Assembly: GCA_033725935.1 (NCBI GenBank)
Contig: MU867074.1
Span: 434,001-498,000 of the forward strand
Length of the DNA: 64,000 bases
DNA from: Cladorrhinum sp. PSN259
Taxonomy: Eukaryota > Ascomycota > Sordariomycetes > Sordariales > Podosporaceae
Reading direction: 5' to 3'
A program made the translations under genes and the position numbers. The notes beneath the pieces were generated by a model that saw only the letters and a list, made by a program, of their open reading frames with translations, was not told the origin of the DNA and did not search any database. Each line of letters begins with the position of its first letter. The stretch's first letter is position 1. Of this stretch, positions 48,977 through 60,433 are shown one piece after another.

Positions 48977-49845
48977 ATATAGGTGCTGGTGGTAAAGAAG
49001 GGGTTCAGGGGTTGCATACTCTTATGCATACGAAGTAGTGCTTATGAAGAGATGGGCCCTGTTGTCGTGTATCGTTGTACGGATATGTATGTATGTACTG
49101 TACATAGTAGTGCAGTGCCGAGTGTGCACAAATTGGAGTAAATCAGGCCCACAACTACAAAAATTGTCGGCGCCCACCTACCCCTCCTCAGCACTGGCCA
49201 GGTTCTGATATTTTTTTTGGACGAAAGAACCCCGCGGACAGCTCGAGATGAGTGGTAGAAAACCCACCTTGATATACTCTACCTTGTCTTTGTGTGAAGC
49301 TCAAGTAAAAACTTTCATCAATGGAATGGACAATAAAGAATGTGTACTTGCCGAAAAGTGTCAAACATTGTTGAGAGAAGACTATGGATTGTTCCTTCGA
49401 ACTTTATCATCTCATCTCATCTTGCTGCAGTGTGTGCCTTGAAGAGCCCCACTAAAAGTGCCCGCAGCACAGCGTCTGTGGCCCGCCACTTGCCATTTCC
49501 ACAATGAAGCGTACTCTTGCTCGACGGCCCGACAACCCTCTCTTTTTTTGCCTGGTAACTGCTTGCCTCAGTCAACTTTGGCAAAAACATAATTTTGTTC
49601 TCGGCGGCAACTCATTTTTGAACCTTGCTAGGACTCAAACGATCCTACCAAACGGATTTAGTTGGACGACGAACTTCATTTTTTTGCATTCGTCTTCGTT
49701 CTTATCTATTTCTTCCTTACTAGGGTCTTCTACAAGGCAGGGCCTAGCTCTGTTCTGTTTTCACAACCGATCCCTTTCAGCGTAGTCGATCTCGACAAAA
49801 CCGAAGGAACCCGAAAAATAAAATCCATACACCAAGACCGCAAAA
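48977..49845. other. Intergenic: eIF5B promoter and leader
   Basis: 869 bp between tandem plus-strand genes. The last 300 bp are T/C-rich then A-rich up to the start codon, as in leaders of highly expressed fungal genes. ORFs here are frame noise. Confidence 0.55.
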
Positions 49846-52800
49846 ATGGCACCCAAGAAGAAGGGAAATAAGAAGGGCAACGATGATTGGGAAGCTGAGC
49901 TCGGCGAGAGCATCGCTCCCGCGGGCGGCGCTGCCCCCGCCGAGGCCGCACCCGAGAATGAGGAGGAGCCTTCCGTCGGCGGTGGTGGTCTCATGAACCT
50001 GATGCGTAAGAAGAAAGAGAAGCGTAAGGCGAAGGGTGATGATGACTGGGAGGCTGAGCTCGGCGAGGCTGCCCCAGGTTCCGAGCCTGCACCGGAGCCC
50101 CTCGAGGATCTGTCAGCAAAGGCGCCCGTGGAGGCCAACATGGACGACGAGTTTGCGCTGCCAGAGAAGAAGGGCAAGGGCGGAAAGGGTGGCAAGCAAC
50201 AGCCTGCCAAGAAGGAGGAAAGCAAGGACGAGGATGATGAAGAGGGAGGCAGAATCCTGACCAAGGCGGAGAAAGAGAAGCTCAAGAAGGAGAGGGAAAA
50301 GCAAAGAAAGAAGGAGCAGGTGCGCATTCATCAGAGTACGTATAGAGCATTGTGCAATCGCTAACACATTCGCAAATAGGCCGCAAAAAAGAAGGGTGGC
50401 GCTCCCGCCAAGGCCGAGCCTGCGAAGGCTGCTGAGGAGAAGAAGGTCGAAGCACCCGCCGCTGCTCCTGCTGCCGCTCCCGAGCCCGCCGCCGCCGGTG
50501 GTAAAAAGAAGAAAATCCCCGCCGCCCTTGCTGCACTCCAAAAGCAGCAGGAGCTCATCCGTCAACAACAAGAAGAGGCCGAAAAATTCGCTGCCGAAGA
50601 GAGGGCCAGGATAGAAGAGGAAGAGCGCCGCGAGGCTGAAGAGGCCAAGAGGAAAGAGGAAGAGAAGGCGCGCAAGAAGCAAAAGGAGAAGGAAAAGATT
50701 GAGCAGCTTAAGAAAGAGGGTAAATACATGACCAAGGCACAAAAGGAGGAGAAGGCTCGCAATGAGAGGAAACTCCAGCAAATGCTTGCTGCTGGTATCA
50801 AGGTCGATGGTATGGAGGCAGGTGAGGGTGAGGCGAAGGAGAAGGAAAAAAAGCCCAAGGTTGACAAGAGGCGGCCTGCTGGTCGTCGTCAACAGCAAGT
50901 GAGTTCATTTATCATGAGTCCGAATATGATCTAGGACCGGTACACTAACAGTGGTCCAGATCGACGAGGAGAAGGCTTTGGCAGAGGCTGCTGAGCGCGC
51001 AAGACTACAGGCTGAGGCTCTCGCCAAGGAGGCTGAGGAGAAGGCTCGCGCTGAGCGTGAGAAGGCCGAGGCCGAGGCTGCTGCTGCAAAGGCTGCTGCC
51101 GCTGCTGAGGACAGTGTAGATGAGGATTGGGAAGCTGCCGCTGAGTCTGATAAGGAGGACGTCAAGGACAGCTGGGATGCCGATACCGAGGACGAGGAGA
51201 AGAAGAAGAAGAAGGCTGACGCCACAAAGACCCTCCCATCAAGGCCAAAGAAGAATGAGGGGTCTGACTCTGAGGAGGACTCTGAGGAAGATTCTGAGGA
51301 CGAGTCTTCCTCCGAGGATGAGGCAGTGACCCAGGCCAAGCTTGCAGAGGCCCAGAGAAAGAAGGAAGCTGCTGAGCGTCGTGAGAAGGCTCACCAGGCC
51401 GCCCTTGCTGCCCGGTCTAAGGATAACCTTCGCTCGCCCATTTGCTGTATTCTTGGTCACGTCGATACCGGAAAAACCAAGTTGCTCGACAAGATCCGTC
51501 AAACCAACGTCCAGGAAGGTGAAGCAGGTGGTATTACTCAGCAGATTGGTGCCACTTACTTCCCCGTCGATGCCATCAAGCAGAAGACTGCTGTCGTCAA
51601 CAAGGATGGCAAGTTCGAGTACAAGGTGCCAGGTCTCCTCATCATCGATACCCCCGGTCACGAGTCTTTCTCCAACTTGCGTTCTCGTGGTTCCTCGCTG
51701 TGCAACATCGCCATTCTCGTTGTCGATATCATGCACGGTCTCGAGCCTCAAACTCTCGAGTCTATGAAGCTTCTCCGTGACAGGAAGACGCCCTTCATTG
51801 TCGCGCTCAACAAGATCGATCGTCTCTACGGCTGGAAGAAGATTGACAACAACGGCTTCGAAGAATCTCTTGCTCTTCAGAACAAGGCTGTCCAGAATGA
51901 GTTCAAGAGCCGTCTTGAGCAGACCAAGCTCGCCTTCGCCGAGCAGGGTTTCAACTCTGAGCTCTTCTACGAGAACAAGTCCATGGCCAAATATGTCTCA
52001 CTTGTCCCCACCTCTGCCCACACCGGTGAGGGTATTCCCGACATGCTTAAGCTCATTGTCCAGCTTACCCAGGAGAGAATGGTTGGCGCCCTCATGTACC
52101 TCTCTGAGGTACAGGCCACCGTTCTTGAAGTCAAGCAGATCGAAGGTTTCGGTATGACCATCGATGTCATCCTTTCCAACGGCATTCTTAGGGAAGGCGA
52201 CCGCATCATCTTGTGCGGTGTCGACGGTGTCATCAAAACAAATATCAGAGCATTGCTTACCCCAGCACCGCTCAAGGAGTTGCGTCTCAAGTCTCAGTAC
52301 GTCCACAACAAGGAGGTCAAGGCCGCCCTTGGTGTCAAGATCAGTGCCCCCGGTCTCGAAGGCGCCATCGCTGGTTCTCGTCTGCTCGTCGTCGGTCCCG
52401 ATGACGATGAGTCCGATCTCGAGGATGAAGTCGAGGGTGATCTCGCCAGCTTATTCAGCCGTGTCGAGAAGTCTGGCCGTGGTGTCTCCGTCCAGGCTTC
52501 CACCCTCGGTTCGCTCGAAGCCTTGCTTGATTTCCTCAAGGACTGCAAGATTCCTGTCGCCAACGTCGGTATCGGTCCCGTCTTCAAGCGCGATGTCATG
52601 CAGTGCGGTACCATGTTGGAGAAGTCGCCCGACTTCGCCGTCATGCTGTGTTTCGACGTCAAGGTCGACAAGGAAGCGCAGGCGTACGCTGACGAGCAAG
52701 GCATCAAGATCTTCACAGCCGACATCATCTATCACTTGTTTGATAACTTCACCAAGCACATCAAGGAGCAAAACGAGAAGAAGAAGGAGGAGTCCAAGAT

Positions 52801-53281
52801 GTTGGCCGTCTTCCCCTGCGTCTTGACTCCTGTTGCCGTGTTCAACAAGACCAGCCCAATTGTTATTGGCGTTGACGTCGTTGAGGGTAATTTGAGAATT
52901 AATACGCCTATTTCGGTTATTAAGCCTGATCCTACTACTGGCGCCAAGACCATTATCCCTATTGGTAGAGTGTAAGTTTCTTGGTTCCCATTCGCCCTAT
53001 GTTCTCATAGTGCTTACTGACGTGTATGAAATAGCACCTCTATTGAGCGCGACCACAAGCAACTTCCCATCTGCAAGGCCGGCCAACCGTCTGTGGCCAT
53101 CAAGATCGAGATGGGCGGTCACCAGCCCACTTACGGCCGTCAGCTCGAAGAGAAGGATACTCTTTACTCTACCATCTCTCGCAAGTCCATCGATACTCTG
53201 AAGCAATTCTACAGGGACGAGGTCACCAAAGAGGAGTGGCAGCTTATCATCAAGCTCAAGCCCATGTTTGACATTGCGTAA
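49846..53281 (+). CDS. FUN12: Translation initiation factor eIF5B
   Basis: GTPase that joins the 60S and 40S subunits at the end of initiation. Exons 49846-50319, 50380-50898, 50960-52971 and 53035-53281 give 1083 residues. The N-terminal 480 residues are highly charged: Lys/Glu coiled-coil-like stretches (YMTKAQKEEKARNERKLQQ) with repeated acidic DWE modules (DDWEAELGE twice, then DEDWEAAAE and DSWDADTED). The GTPase domain has G1 GHVDTGKT (about residue 497), switch I GGITQQIGA, G3 DTPGHESF and G4 NKIDRLYGW. Domains II-IV follow, with VLEVKQIEGFGMTIDVILS and ending in KLKPMFDIA. The start MAPKKKGNKKG is the first Met after an A-rich leader. Convergent with the Hsp110 gene. Confidence 0.96.
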
Positions 53282-54139
53282 GTTTTTCAAGATGGGTAAA
53301 TCAAATCGCAACTTGATTTGGATGGGCAAATGGGAAAGGGAAATCATAGTACACAGGTATGTCGAAGTGATGGGGTGATGGTTATTGGATGCGGGGGCGA
53401 TTGGGGACAATATATGGGTCTTATGATGGATGTGGGGTAGTGTATGGAGGATGACAACAAAATAGGTTGGAGAGGGAAAGGGCAGGGAAGGGAAGGGAAA
53501 ATTTTTTGGGAAGCATATCTTTCTTTCTCTTTGTTACTTTTATCTCCTCTAGCTCCTAGTAGGACTTGTGAATTACTATCGCTTTACATGAAATTCCTTT
53601 CTGTTATTCTGTAAGATCTGGGGGAGCAATGTATATGGTTTTTTTTTCTATGCATCCAAAAGTTATGATTTTGCAGGGCAAAAGATCAAGGGTAAGGTCT
53701 CTCAAGAAATCTTTATTCTTTTTCCAGTTAACACTACCTGACTTAATTGTAACCTGTTTGTATGGTATATATGTACGCATGTGTGTGGATAACTCCCATC
53801 TCTCTAGATCTCCTTTCTCCTTTCTCCTCCCATTGGTAGAAAGAAGAAAGTGCAACATACTTTCGTTATCAAAAAAAATGGAAAGACGCCAGAATGCACT
53901 TTTTGCTTTCGCTTCATCATAATATTTTTCCCTATGAGGTCCTTTCTTTCCTTCCCAGACCATCAATCCCATCTCTATCAAAAGACCTCCGTATGCCCCC
54001 CGTAGTGTAGAAAGGATCCCAATCCCTGCAAAAAACAACAGAAAAAAACCCCCAAAAAAATAACCTTTAACAAAGACCGCTGGGAAAAAGAAGATTACTC
54101 GAGAAAGTTTAAGCTGTGAAAGTTTTCCTCTTCCTTCTC
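53282..54139. other. Intergenic between convergent eIF5B and Hsp110 genes
   Basis: 858 bp, AT-rich with homopolymer runs, consistent with two 3' UTRs. No gene seen. Confidence 0.55.
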
Positions 54140-56647
54140 TTAAGGGTCACCAGCCTCGTCGACCTCAGCCTTGGGGGCATCGGCATCGGTCATCTCCTCA
54201 TCCTTTTGGGTATCTTGCTTGCCCTCGGCGGCGGCCTTCTCCTCAGCAGCCTTCTTTGCCGCTCTCTCAGCTTCAAGACGGGCCTGAAGAGCCTGGCGCT
54301 CAGCCTCAACCTTCTCGAAGTGGCGCTGGACGACGGGGCCAGCAAGGGCGCGGATCTCGTCCATCTTGGCAATGTAGGTGGCCTTGGTGGTGTCATCACC
54401 CTCGTCGTAGAGCCAGTCCTGAATCGCTAAGTTAGTCTCGCAGTTCTCGACCACTGTTGAATCTCATCGGACAAAACGTACCTCAGTCTTCTCAAGCTTC
54501 TCCTTGATCTTTGTCTTCTCCTCCTCGCTAGCGAGCTCGGCGTATTGATCGTCAAGCTTGTTACGCAAATCGTAGATGTAGGTCTCGAGCTCGTTCTTCT
54601 TCTCCTCGGTGTCGGCAACGAGCTTGTCCTCCATGAACATGCTGGATTCCTTCTCGAGAAGGGTAGCCTTAACAGATGGCTCGAGCGACTGGACGGCGCT
54701 GACGATTGGGAGCTCGCCCTTGCGAACCTGCTTCTTGACCTTGCGGGTCTTGGGCTTTTCATCTTTAGAGTCGGTGTCCATAGCCTTAGGTAACGGTTCA
54801 GCGGTTAGCTTATTATCACTATAGTGTTTCGAAAAGGACTCGGAATCGCTAGTCGCGGGCGCCTCGGTCTTGCGACGTTTCGGCTCTCTGACATTCTTCT
54901 CCTTGTTGTCACCAGGTTTGGGTGGATTCATTGTACTCACATCGCCGTCCTTCTTCTCGTCATCCTTAACCTCCTCCTCAACCTCCTGGTCCTCGACATA
55001 GTATCCGCTCTCAACGTTCAGGACACCGTGAATGTTGACACGGGCCTTGAGCTTGCAGATCATGAAGTCTTCAGGACCGCCGGTAGCCTTTACGCCCTTG
55101 ACGGAGAAACGACCAATGAAAGCAGGGACCTTGCCGGGAAGACCCTCAGGGGCAACATATCTTGCCTCGAGGTCGAAAGGTTGCTTCCGGTAGAAGGTGA
55201 GAATTTTGGTCGAAGGCATAACATTGCCGGTGTTGAAAACGGTGAGGCTGGTGTCCTCATCTGGAATGTCGGCATCCTTCTCCCAGGCGAATTCGATAGG
55301 GTAGCTGATGATGTCCTGGACAGCGAAGTCGCGGACCTTGAAAACGGGGGAAAGGATGGCACAGCTAAAAGCGCAACCACGAGCAATAGCCTCATCCTGG
55401 TTCAGGGTGAAGGAGAGGTTCTTGCTGAAGAAGGATTGGATGCGCTCCTTGATGGCGGGGACACGGCTGCCACCACCAACAACCTCGACGATGTCGATGT
55501 CCTCAACAGAGAGCTTGGAGTCGGCAAGAGCCTTCTGGAGAACCTCCGGTACCTTGTTAAGGAGGGGAGCGATCATAGCTTCGAACTCATCACGGGTAAC
55601 CATGGCACGCACGTCAATGTCGTTCATGAGAGACTCGATGTTGAGAGGTGCTTGCTGGTTGGCGGACAGGATCTTCTTGAGCTTCTCGGCGGCGGCATAG
55701 ACGCGGCAGAGAGCCTTGGGATTGGTCTTGATGTCGATCTTGTATTTGCCCTGGAACTCCTTCTGAAGGTGCTCGACAATAGCCTTGTCAAAGTTGCGGC
55801 CACCAAAGTGGCGGTCGAAGGCGGTGCCCTTGACGGCAAGCTCGCCCTTCTTGAACTCAACGATGGAGCAGGTGTAGCTGCTGTAGCCGACATCGACGAA
55901 GGCAACACGGCGGGGCTTCTCATCGGCAGCGGGGAGATCGAGCTTGGTGATACCGTAGCCGAGAGCGGCAGCGGTGGTGTCGTTGATGAGACGGAGCAGT
56001 TTGACGCCAGCAATCTCGGAGGCATCGATAAGGGCGCGGCGCTGAATATCAGTGAACCAGGCGGGAACGCTCAATACCAAGTCTGATACTGGCAACTTGA
56101 GCTCGGCAGCGGCAGTCTGCTTGATCTTGCTCAAGAACATGGCCACGAGCTGGGTGGAAGTGAATTGGGTCTTTTGGCCCAGGTACGAGACCTCGGCACC
56201 AACCTGGCCATTAATATCGGCGAGGGTGGCGGAGATGAACTCCTGCTCGATCTGGATATCGGGGTCTGAGAGCGTCCGGCCGAGCAGGCGTTTCAAGCCG
56301 CAGACGGTGTTCTTGAGGTTGGAAATCTCCTGGGTCTTTGCGGGCTCACCAATATATCTTGACTTGGGGCCGAAGCCAACAAGAGAAGGAGTAGCACGGT
56401 TGGAAACCTCGTTGGTGATCTGATAGCATGGTCAGTCCTATGTTTCCTTGAAGTGGGTGTATATATCCAACATGTTATCCACATACCACATCGACACCCC
56501 GATTCCTCGCAACGGCGATGACGGTGTTAAGCGTTCCGAAATCGACACCTGTAGCGGACAGACCATGGTCAGCATTGCGCGCGCCGTAGGAAGGAGGCAA
56601 CTCGAGGGGAGCGCGAGGGGACATCGCAACTTACCGACGACACTCAT
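54140..56647 (-). CDS. HSP88: Hsp110-family chaperone (Hsp88/Sse1)
   Basis: Cytosolic nucleotide-exchange factor for Hsp70 that also holds unfolded proteins. Exons 56647-56635 (13 nt), 56548-56487, 56419-54941, 54784-54482 and 54418-54140 give 711 residues, the usual size for fungal Hsp88. The ATPase domain starts MSVVGVDFGTLNTVIAVARN and includes SVPAWFTDIQRRALIDA, LINDTTAAALGYG, AFVDVGYSSYTCS and EVVGGGSRVPAIKERI. The substrate domain and an acidic loop (DQEVEEEVKDDEKK) are followed by KTRKVKKQVRKGELPI and an alpha-helical C-terminus. Intron 3 (54940-54785, 156 nt) is a stop-free multiple of three; splicing gives GDAMDTDSKDE, like the family, and retention would give 763 residues. Heat-shock elements are a likely control (see 57050). 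Confidence 0.95.
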
Positions 56648-57049
56648 GTTGGGCGGTGGGTATGAGTGGCACTGTAGATATCGAGAAGAGTTTGTGTAAA
56701 CAAATGCACGACAGTAGTTGCACTGAGCCAGGTGTGGCTTACCAACTATAAAGAGACTCGGGAATGGAGGGGTAAATGGTCGTCTGCTCAGATAACGAAG
56801 GGCTGGCAGTAAGGGGAGAGTCTATCGTCGAAAAAAAAAATCAAAGGTTCTACGGTTAGTGAAAAACGATGGAGCACAGAGGGGGGTTTTTGGTTGGCAG
56901 CAGAAAAAATCAGAGACTTTTGGTTGCCCGACACTGACAGGCAGGCACAGGTTTTCCCCTCCATGGGGCCTGATGGGTTGCGGGCTTCCTTCATTAACCC
57001 CGCGCCCGGGGGTCTGTGCTGGTCCAACTCATTGGCCAAGATAGCCCTG

Positions 57050-57072
57050 GAAGCCAGGAGAAGTTTCTCGAT
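57050..57072 (-). promoter_or_regulatory. Candidate heat-shock element of Hsp110 gene
   Basis: About 400 bp upstream of the Hsp110 start. It contains a perfect inverted pair GAA-gt-TTC, flanked in register by a further GAA and a GAT, giving three exact and two degenerate nGAAn units. CCAAT boxes lie on either side. Binding by Hsf1 is inferred from the motif and the gene's class. Confidence 0.45.
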
Positions 57073-57987
57073 TGGTATCTGTCATTCATCGCGCTTCCCC
57101 TCCAGCTCTGCGCTGCTGGCAACAGTTTCTCATTCAACGTTCTTTCCGTCTCCGGGATCAGGCAGCCCTGTCACAATTCCAATCATCAATGCAGTCCGCT
57201 GCAATGCGCCTGCCATCGTCATCTACTTTTTTCTTCTTCGTTCCATCTTTTGCTCATCTTTCTTTGCTGATGCAATCCATCTTGCATCATGATCCGGTGC
57301 ACCCCAGACTCTGCCAAGACGAGGTGTTCTGGTCCGATAAATCGATAAGTCAGATAAGACTTAATCATTGGCTAACCCCAAGGTGTTGACGTATCACCCC
57401 ACCTTACCATAGTACGCCACCCTTTTTTTCTTTCTTTTTTTTGCTTCCCCTCCAGACGGGGACGAGTCGTCCTCTCACACCGCCGAGCAACAAGGGGTCA
57501 AGCTGGAGGTCACAATTCGCACATGGTTTCGGATCGCCCCGCTGTGAATAGCATCAAGCAAAAACGGGGCAATGTCGTTAAGCACGAAGGTGGCGGCCAG
57601 TGTATGTAGCCAATTTGCCTTGTTCAATTGTCTGTTGGACAATCACAGTTGCTGTGTAACCAATCCAATTCAACGCTATTTCGTCAGGTCATGATCGCTG
57701 CCCAACTCAGCCAGTTGCTTCGAGGAAATTAAGTTCCAGAGCCTTCTCGAATTCAAATCCGACTATGAGGACACAATAAAAGTCCTACCAAGCATTCCGG
57801 CAAGCCTCGTGCCCGACTAATGGCGTACTTGTTTGTCATGCCCAGCCTTAGAAGACCCATCAAGGTCGGACTGAATACGTAAAGCACCAACAGACACTGG
57901 CATAACCCAAGAATGGAGATTTTCTATTTTTACAAAACAGAAAAATATTGAGTCAGTCTGACGAACAAAGATCTTAACTCGGACTTG

Positions 57988-58005
57988 TTTTTTTTTTTTT
58001 TTTTT
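57988..58005. repeat. T18 homopolymer
   Basis: Uninterrupted run of 18 T in the gene-free stretch. Confidence 0.9.
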
Positions 58006-59036
58006 CAGGGACAAGGCAGTTAACAGTAGACAACCATGACCCTGAGATGGTTCGGAGCGAAAATCAAGTGGTGTTGCCCTCAGGCTTCCTCATCGAAGTT
58101 GGATGTACGCCCCTGTTCCAGGCCATGCAAAACTAGGGTTAGGTGCAGGGTTTAATGTGAGCCCCTGAACAAAACAAACCACATGGCCCAGCAACCACAC
58201 AACTACTGAGGTGAGGTGGACAAGTAGCTTTTGTTCACCTTATCAGAATTATTCTCGCCTGAGATAGCCGACTTAAGCCAGAGGATCTCTCAAGAAGATG
58301 TATCTCCTCGCTACCTCATTATTATTATTAGGAGTTTTTACCTAGAGCAACCGTGATCTCCTTCAGAAAAAATAACCAGAGGTCTACACACTTCACCACA
58401 TTGCAACTCAGTCTTCAAGAAGGAAGAAGAGGAATCCCGGAATCCCGGACCTGGGGAATCGACATGCATTATAAATAGATGATTCAACAAGAGATAGGCG
58501 AATCATCTTTGTCAGTATCTCTAGATGAACCCCAAAATATCGTGTGCTTTCTGCCAATTGTAAACAGGACTGCTGGTCTTGGCGGGGAAAAAAATCCTCA
58601 TCTTGGGATCTCTGTAGCTGTCCTCTCTCGCAGAGGCACATACTCCCGACAACGAGAGATATACTTCACTGGTTGCTTTCACACAATAAACCGTTGGAAC
58701 TGCTCGAATCCTCCATCTTACTGTTCAACCCTCCGAACCCAAACTCTGGTTCCAAGAACGCCTCTTTTTGCAGGTCCAGCAAGCCACAATTCGCATCATC
58801 CCTTTCGCGGGTATAAAACTAGCACCCCCCTCTCCCCTTTCCGTCAACTTTTCTTTTGAATTTTTCCCCTCTCATATCAACATGACATTCACGTCATGAT
58901 CCTGTCGTGTAAGACTTCAAGTCCAGTCTGTATGTAATACAAATGAAGGTGGAGGGGTTGGGGTTACGCCTTCAATTGATATCGCAACAGACTTGGCTTG
59001 AGGTCTGGGATCATGACATGGATAAACGACACCACC

Positions 59037-59060
59037 GACGACGACGACGACGATGACGAC
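59037..59060. repeat. (GAC)n trinucleotide repeat
   Basis: Eight GAC-type units with one GAT variant, in non-coding DNA. Confidence 0.85.
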
Positions 59061-60433
59061 AAGATAAACTGAGGCGGAAGAAAGAATGCGTTGTGCGGCT
59101 ATCCAGTTCTTCTTCCGGGTGGTTTGGCGGGACCTCAGATTTTCGAGTATCTCCTCCTTTTTTTTTCTTTTTCCTTTTCCATTCGTAGTCCAGCCTTGGT
59201 TCTCTGTCGTGATCATGACTACGTGTTCTTGCTTTTGCTTATGCTTGTTGTGCTTGTTGTGCATGTTGATCATCATTCGTTTCATCGTCCGAGTACAATT
59301 GTATTTAATTAATCCAGGTCTTCAATTACTCCTAGTCGCCGTCATTGTCATCGTTTGCCTTTCTTCGTCCACTTGCCGGTTCGTCTTTGATGTGAAAGTC
59401 GGTGATGCGTCATTATCCTGTCCGAACCCCAGGTCCCAACATCTGCTATTCCCTCTTCTTCCTTCCCGCCTTGCACTCGTTCCTCTCAAAGTCATCGTGG
59501 GTATCTTCTATATTTACCTGACTCAATCCGCGCTATAATGCTCACTCTACCATGGTAACTCCAGCCACATCATCCACACCGTCAAGAATCCATTGACAAA
59601 AGACAGACACATCAAAATCACACGGGTATGCTCATCTTGCATCCACGCTTCTTACGACCTACATATTATACATATTCATTCACTTCAGCCACATACCACT
59701 GCGATAACTTATGATGCTTGATCCTGGCATTACCACATACTCTTCCAACATCATTGCAGTTCCATCGGGGTTTTCTACCAGGCTTCCATGATGAGTGCAT
59801 GTCTCGCGGACTGTACCTGAATATGCCATCACATGTCAGCACGGAGACATTCACCTGCATGGACAGATTGAAATACCAGGCATTAAATTGACCTCCAGAA
59901 ACTGACTTTTGTAACTCCTTTCCACAAATTATTCGAGCTCTAGAACAATATAAACTGGGCTGTTGATCCAGCGAATGTTGTCGCACCATAGATAGAGAGA
60001 AAACGATATATACAAATGACCGTTCTAACAAACAACAAACCATGTCTGCCTCGATATTCCGGGGTCCGTCTGTTTCTCCCCATCCTTGTGTGCGATCTAT
60101 AACTGAATAAATATCAGATGAGAACCTGCCAAAAATAAATCATCATAACTTTTCCGTCGTCCAAAAACATGTGTCGATAAAGATTCTCTAAACGCCACCA
60201 ACTCCTCCGAACACTCTCCCCCCATGTTTGCCACTGCTGCCGACAATCCCATGCCTCCCCCCTGAAGACGTAGGACAGCGCCCGCGACCTCTGACGCTAC
60301 TTCCCTGGTTCTCGACAACATTCCCAAGTAAGAGCCTGTTCATCATCGAGTCCATGCTTCCCTCTCTCTCACGACTCAAAGCAACAGCGGAAGCAGCCGC
60401 CGCCGCCGCCCTTCTTGTCGCCACCATTCTCAA

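Larger units (their letters stand above)
56648..60433. other. 3.8 kb gene-free stretch upstream of Hsp110 gene
   Basis: No gene supported. It contains the Hsp110 promoter (TATA-like CTTTATAG on the minus strand near 56747, a candidate heat-shock element at 57050, two CCAAT boxes on the minus strand near 57030 and 57073), a T18 run at 57988, and an ACG repeat at 59037. Plus-strand ORFs at 59.1-59.5 kb are T/G-rich and read as noise. The right part should be the 3' flank of the chitin synthase gene. Confidence 0.55.

Noticed and set aside
50113..50898. 261-codon minus-strand ORF opposite eIF5B
   Set aside because: Leu-rich shadow of Lys/Glu-rich eIF5B coding sequence; no independent evidence.
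54824..56086. 420-codon plus-strand ORF opposite Hsp110
   Set aside because: Antisense shadow of the Hsp110 gene; long antisense frames arise from GC-biased third positions in highly expressed fungal genes.
58119..58150. Telomere-like TTAGGG text
   Set aside because: Only one full unit with a degenerate neighbour; expected by chance.
59086..59538. 150-codon plus-strand ORF with Cys/Leu/Phe-rich, membrane-like text
   Set aside because: Its hydrophobic look comes from T/G-rich simple sequence; no splice structure or family.
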